This document shows, piece by piece, positions 59,401-64,000 of a stretch of DNA of 64,000 nucleotides. The stretch is from Euptelea pleiosperma (Eukaryota > Streptophyta > Magnoliopsida > Ranunculales > Eupteleaceae), in assembly GCA_035048495.1 (NCBI GenBank), contig CM068545.1:21300741-21364740 (forward strand). Direction: 5' to 3'. The position numbers and the translations under genes are program-made. Every line of letters starts with the position of its first letter. The stretch's first letter is position 1. Below the pieces are notes generated by a model. That model did no database searches and had not been told where the DNA came from. It saw nothing but the letters and a program-made list of their open reading frames with translations.

Positions 59401-62400
59401 TGGTTACTCCTCTACCCATAAGGGGTACAAGTGTTACCATCCGTCCTCTGGGAAGAGTTTGTCTTCATGGATGTCACCTTCCGTGAGTAACTGTCATTTT
59501 TCTCCCCCACATGGGGAGAGTAGTAATGAAGAGAGGTGGACTGTTCCTCTTCCTACTATATCCCTATCCCCTCCTCTAGAGTTTGAGCGCTCTCCGCCTA
59601 CTCATACTACTAGTGGGATTGATAGTGCTCCTGGAGCTTAGAAGGAGCTCAAAGTCTATAGCAGAAGGGAGAAAGCCACAGCCGATCCAGTACTAGTGGT
59701 TCTTTCCTTGAATCCAGGTAAATCCTCCCTCTCTCTCTATACCTGTCATTTCTCCTTCTACTTATACTTCTGATCTTCCCATTGCTTTAAGAAAAGGAGT
59801 CAGAAGCTGCACTCAACACCCTCTGAGCCACTTTGTCTCCTATGATGCCTTGTCCCCCTTCTATAAAGCCTTTATCACGTCCCTTTCCACTATTCCTATA
59901 CCCTCTTCAGTGGAAGAAGGGCTGGCTTAACCAAGATGGAAAGCTGCTATGATAGAAGAAATGATAGCTCTAGACAAGAATGGGACATGGGAGCTTGTTG
60001 ACTTGCCAAAAGGCAAGAAACCTGAGGGCAAGGTTTAAAATTTCATTTTGGAGTAATATCTCGGTCAAGTGAAAAACCAAGACAAACTTCGAACCGAAAC
60101 GAAACATTGAAAAAATAGTGAAAAAACGAAATTTTCGAAACACTCCCGAATCATTACGAAACATTTTCAAAATCATGAAATCATATATTTTATTTTTTGG
60201 ATTGTTTCGGATTGTCTCGGCGAAACAAACCGAAACATTGCGAAACGAAACATTACGAAACGAAACAAAACATATGAAACATTTCGGTTTTCTTACGAAA
60301 CGAAACGAAACATTTCGAAATTTTGAACCATGCCTGTGGGTTGCAGATGGGTATTCACAGTCAAGTATAAGGCAGACGGGTCAGTTGAGAAGTACAAGGC
60401 GAGATTAGTAGCCAAGGGGTACACCTAGACCTATGGGATTGACTACGTGGAGACCTTTTCACCCGTGGCAATGATGAACTCCATCATGGTGTTGTTGTCA
60501 TTAGCAGCAAACCAAGAGTGGCCTCTACATTAGCTGGATGTGAAGAATGCTTTTCTTCATGGAGATCTACATGAAGAAGTGTACATGGTGTCTCCTGGAT
60601 TCATTCTACCAGGAAATAGTAGCAAGGTGTGTCGACTGAAGAAAGCCCTCTGTGAACTTAAACAATCTCCAAGGGTATAGTTCGAGAGATTTACCTTAGC
60701 TGTGAAAAAGCTAGGTTATACTTAAAGTCAGGCCGACCACACCCTATTTGTGAAGCATCAAGGGAAGAACACCACTGCCCTCATTGTTTATGTTGATGAC
60801 ATTATTCTCATAAAGAATGATGCAGAAGAGGTAGCTAAGTTAAAGCGTTGGTTAGAGTTTGACACCAAAGATCTAGGACTTCTCAAGTAATTCCTAGGCA
60901 TCGAAGTTGCAAGATCCAGTCAGGAGATCTTCATCTCTTAGAGGAAGTATGTCTTAGACTTGTTACAAGACTCAGGTAGGTTGGGTACCAAACCAGTGGA
61001 AACTCCTATAGAGCAGAATCACCAGTTAGCAGATGCTAGTGGTGAGCTACTACAGGATGTAGAGCTTTCAGAGGCTAGTTGGGCGATTAATCCATCTCTC
61101 CCTGACTCGACCTGACATTGCCTATACAGTGAGTGTGATCAGCCAGTATATGCACTCACCTAGAGGTGTTCATCTAGAGGCAACACATCGGATCTTGAGA
61201 TATCTCAAGTCAACTCCTGGTAGAGGTCTTCTGTTTGAGAAGAATGGCCACATGTGTATAGAGGTGTACACCGATGCAGACTGGGCAGGGGCCAAAGATG
61301 ATCAGAGATCTACTTCTGGATATTGCACCTGGTAGTTCTGTAAATACTTTCCTTGAGGGGTATATTTGTCTTTTGGTTGTGATCTTTTATTTAAATAAGA
61401 TTTATGGAGTCATAGTGACATACACATGACATCCTTTCCTCTCTTCTCTCTCTTATTCTTCCTAAACCTAACCCTAACCCTAAATTACTAATTCAACTAA
61501 CTCAAGGGCGAGTTCTTCCCAACCAGGGGGTGGGCTGATGCAACTGCAGCTGAGGATGAGGATCGTCCAATTTTCAAACCCTAGCCAAGAGATGGCAGTG
61601 ATAGGGTGGAGAGTCAGGCTTACAGCAGTCCAACACCTATGATGGGCTGAAAATAAAAGGGTTGGGATTAAAAGTAATAAATGGCTAAGATTAGAATAAG
61701 ATTATGTTTTTTTTAATAGGGTTCATTGTAGGATTTTGCGAATAATTTTGGAGAGATTTTCGTTGCTGAATTTTCTGCAGAGTTTTCATCTCTATGGAGG
61801 AAACTCATGCTCCACCTTTCAGGTTGGACCCACTTGCTGTTTTTCTCTTGTATTTTTTCTTCTTCTTCCTAGACTTCATCAAATGGCAGGCAGCAAAGTG
61901 ATAACTTACTTTATCTAGGTTTGATTATCTATAAAGAGGGGGAGTTTGAAGAGGATGTTTTTCATAGAACTAGAGTTGGGTGGCTAAAGTGGAGATGAGC
62001 TTCCGAGTGTTTTGTACCGATGCATACGGATAAAACTGGAGAAATAATTTACAAGATAACAATAAGACCAGCTTTTGGAGCAGAAGTTGGCAATCAAGAA
62101 ACATGTTCATAGAATTAGTGGCGCTAGATATGAGACATTGAGATGGATGAGTGGAAGGACTAGGAAAGAGAAAATCATAAATGAGCATATTAGAGGGAAT
62201 CTAGGAGTACCCCCAATAGGAGATAAAATAAAGGGAAGCCAATTGAGATGGGTCTGGCATGTATGGCGAAGAGCAGTGATAGCACCAGTGAGGAGTGCTT
62301 TGGTGCAAGTTGAAGGATCTAAAAGGGCGAGAGGAAGGTCAAAAATGACATGGATTGAGGTTGTTAGAAATGATATGAAAATGAATGCCTTAACAAAGAT

Positions 62401-64000
62401 ATAGCTTTGGATAGAATTGGATGGCGAAATAGTATTGATGCTGCTACCCTGCAATTGATGGGATGGGGCATTGTGATGATGATGGAAAGGATATATTTGA
62501 ATATGCTTTCTGCTGTTGCTTTGTGGGATTTATTGTTAGTTATTTGGTTTGTTCATAAATGATGTTATACTCATAAGTTTCTCTTCACGTTGTCAAGATT
62601 ATTTGCGCAATTCACATTGTCACATTGTCATGGTTGAAAATTGGAAATGAGAAAACATCTAGATTTAGTTTACTTTTATTCTAATGTTTGAGGTTGCTTG
62701 GTCCTGTTTGTGGTGCAGGGTGATCTTTGTGCTTTCTTGAAAAAAAAAGGAGCTTTAAAGCCGACAACAGCATTGAAATTTGCACTTGATATTGCAAGGT
62801 ATGCTGACTGGTTTATATGCTGGATTTTTCAATCGGTTCTTCAAATAGGCATCATGCACAATTAAGAAGTGAGACAAAATCTTCTAGCTTGCAAAATTAA
62901 ATGGTCTTGTGCATAGTTCCCCAGAGTTGGACTCTGATATTGATGATGTTAGGCAGAAAACAGAATCGTGCGTTTCTAATGTGGAATTGAATTATTCCAT
63001 GTATTTTGGATTTGATATTTTTAAGAAATAATTTTAAAATAAAAAATCAATAGCTAAATATTTGGATGAAAAATAGAAAACCTGTGTAAAATTAGGAAAC
63101 AGTTTAGTAAATTGTAGAAAAAAAAAATCTTGTGATTACATAAAAAATATAGAAAAGTAGAAAATAAATTTGAATTTCTACAATAATACAAAACAAGACA
63201 ATTTGTAATCAGTTACGATTGAAGTAACTGATTTATCATTTAAAGTATCTAATTATTTAAAAGTTAAAACTGATCTTTGTAAAAGGGAGGGTCTATACTG
63301 GGCTGCGAAGAAGGTAATGAAGGTCAAAAGGTCCCTCCCAAGAATTGAGAAGGAATAGGATAATTTATAGAGAATATAGTTTTCTCCTATTAATAATCTA
63401 GTAATAAATAAGTAAATAAAATTGGTATTAATTTTGACGTGAATCAGTATTGATTTCTCTGGAACTGATTCAAGACTGACAAACCATGGTTATGTAAGTT
63501 CCACAGGCTTGTATCCTGCAATCCATGGTGTTTGAATGGTCTAACATAAAAAAATGCACGTTTTGGTTGCTTAGAGCCACACATTTTAGATATTGTGGAT
63601 TTTGGGATCCATGGTGTTGGAACTACCAATATAGTTTGATATTGTAGCTCATGAGCCATTGATGTTTCCCTTATTACAATGTATTTGCTAATTTTGTAGG
63701 GGTATGAATTACTTGCATGAGCATAAGCCTGAAGCAATAATTCACCGTGATCTTGAGCCTTCGTAAGTATATATGTTCAACTTGCTTTTTTGAAACTCCT
63801 CAAGTAAAGATTCAAGTTGTATGCTAGTTTGAAATTTTCACTAAATATCCATTATCTACGTGAATAGTCTGAAATGTCGGAACTTTCTTACATTGCCTAC
63901 GAGTAAGATAACAGAAATATACTGCGGGATGATTCCGGGCATCTGAAAGTTGCAGACTTTGGAGTTAGCAAGCTGCTGAAAGTTGCAAATACAGTTAAAG
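53415..64000 (+). CDS. Ankyrin-repeat integrin-linked-kinase (ILK/Raf-like MAPKKK) gene, partial
   Basis: Exon 1 (53415-53735, 107 residues) starts [20 protein letters not shown] and has two ankyrin repeats (about residues 42-104, [20 protein letters not shown]). Later exons are 62719-62798 ([20 protein letters not shown]), 63700-63762 ([20 protein letters not shown]) and 63915 to the window end ([20 protein letters not shown]); their phases join perfectly. Plant ILKs are Raf-like kinases at the plasma membrane and cytosol. Helix C, the glycine loop and the VAVK lysine are coded by exons I cannot find between 53736 and 62718. The catalytic loop is HRDLEP, with Glu for the usual Lys, as in plant ILKs, and DFG is kept. 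The gap at 57299 may hide the missing exons, or the gene is disrupted by the element pile between. Confidence 0.88.
54351..54655 (+). repeat. 160-bp tandem duplication in the ILK-type intron 1
   Basis: Two units start GTTTCTGCTC(A/G)AATAAAAA at 54351 and 54511; the second differs by point changes and a small deletion. Confidence 0.9.
54799..56800 (-). mobile_element. Degenerate LINE-type ORF with a DUF4283-like N-terminus
   Basis: Minus-strand pieces from 56.78 kb down: [51 protein letters not shown], then after the [23 protein letters not shown], and lastly an acidic 54799-55230 frame ([35 protein letters not shown]). The first part looks like the DUF4283 domain found in plant LINE ORF1 or zinc-knuckle proteins. 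It is broken by stops, shifts and the TRIM insertion. Confidence 0.5.
56179..56491 (+). mobile_element. Complete TRIM (terminal-repeat retrotransposon in miniature)
   Basis: 313 bp. LTRs of 120 and 119 bp (56179-56298, 56373-56491) start TGTTAGC(G/A)GATGTTGTG and end GGTTGTTTAACA. TGGTATCAGAGC, the initiator tRNA-Met primer site, follows the first LTR at once (56299-56310), and GATGAGGGGGCG just before the second LTR is a purine tract. The target duplication CTTTC is perfect (56174-56178, 56492-56496). The interior is 74 bp with no coding capacity. It is inserted in the LINE-type ORF. Confidence 0.93.
56817..56925. repeat. GGCGC word-iterated repeat, probably truncated
   Basis: CAAGGCGTGCGCCTAAGGCG and following bases are variants of AAGGCGC/GGCGCC. 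The start resembles the CAAGG end of the other word-iterated elements; the right end is not found. Confidence 0.45.
57119..57298 (+). repeat. Palindromic G-box MITE, left arm cut by the gap
   Basis: GTGAGTCACGTGGCATATAT, ACCGTACGGATGTTTGGCCT, GTTTGATTAGTGATTCCTAA; the right part is lost in the N run. Confidence 0.6.
57299..57398. other. Assembly gap (100 N)
   Basis: Exactly 100 N, so the true size is unknown. It separates a MITE arm from a Copia gag already in progress, so at least the Copia 5' LTR lies in it. Confidence 1.
57399..61500 (+). mobile_element. Copia LTR retrotransposon, nearly full coding order, inactivated
   Basis: Pieces in order: gag ([20 protein letters not shown]), zinc knuckle [12 protein letters not shown] with its last Cys changed, protease [13 protein letters not shown] (58233), pre-integrase [15 protein letters not shown], integrase [20 protein letters not shown] and [35 protein letters not shown] and [10 protein letters not shown] (60790), RNase [21 protein letters not shown] (to 61335). 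At least ten in-frame stops and several shifts. RNase H breaks off after SGYCTW, and LTR-like DNA follows to about 61500. The 5' LTR is in the gap. A CGAAAC element splits the RT. Confidence 0.9.
60029..60332. mobile_element. Word-iterated hAT-like MITE, CGAAAC type, inside Copia RT
   Basis: 304 bp, starts CAAGGTTTAAAATTTC and ends GAAATTTTGAACCATG, flanked by CCTGAGGG / CCTGTGGG (8 bp, one mismatch). The interior is CGAAACGAAACATT words. Removing it rejoins the RT reading (GKKPEG to [10 protein letters not shown]). Confidence 0.85.
61945..62490 (+). mobile_element. RTE-clade LINE 3' fragment
   Basis: Reads RVGWLKWR, then [55 protein letters not shown] and [17 protein letters not shown], the C-terminal region of plant RTE ORFs, with a few shifts. 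It ends in a TGATGATGATGG tail. It lies 230 bp before an ILK-type exon. Confidence 0.8.

Overview
The window is nuclear DNA from a flowering plant. The genes have plant-specific families and GT-AG introns, and most of the sequence is AT-rich and built from nested transposable elements. I cannot name the species from sequence alone. Five genes or gene parts are clear besides a 3' fragment at the left edge, so the region is gene-sparse with large, repeat-packed introns. The 100 N at 57299-57398 is an assembly gap.

Layout. 1-1719: last exon of a cyclic phosphodiesterase (+). 2.5-9.3 kb: LINE fragments (RTE and L1 clades) and LTR-like repeats. 9728-14920 (-): a complete three-exon double B-box protein of the BBX20-25 type. 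15.3-17.2 kb: palindromic MITEs and LTR-like DNA. 17.7-21.4 kb: an old, broken Copia element carrying a Tourist-type MITE and a probable SINE. 21.4-28.8 kb: MITEs, a ~2 kb tandem segmental duplication, and a head-to-tail array of short units with Helitron-like ends. 29012-33195 (-): a two-exon small heat-shock protein whose 3.7 kb intron is full of MITEs. 33.5-34.5 kb: three MITEs side by side. 36051-38969 (+): a complete eight-exon HEI10 meiotic crossover gene with a probable U12-type intron. 40623-45735 (-): a complete five-exon NADK3-like NAD(H) kinase with a small LTR element in intron 1. 46-53 kb: repeats only. 53415-64000 (+): an ankyrin/ILK-type protein kinase running off the right edge, with exon 1 and three later exons visible. 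Its ~9 kb middle holds a LINE-type ORF, a complete TRIM, a Copia element and an RTE fragment, and the exons for the end of the ankyrin region and the kinase N-lobe are not seen.

The genes do not form a pathway; they are independent plant genes (RNA/nucleotide metabolism, light signalling, protein folding, meiosis, NADP supply, receptor-linked signalling). The most distinctive feature is the repeat landscape. One group of hAT-like non-autonomous elements has CAWGGTTYAAA-type ends and 8-bp target duplications, and its interior is almost wholly made of one short word repeated in varied form (AACGG, TATAACGG or CGAAAC; related elements use GGAACC and possibly GGCGC). A second, long-armed palindromic MITE family carries a G-box (CACGTG) in its arms and hosts several of the word-iterated elements. 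The GTGCC-NNN-GGCAC hairpin units at 24-28 kb look like tandem mini-Helitrons.
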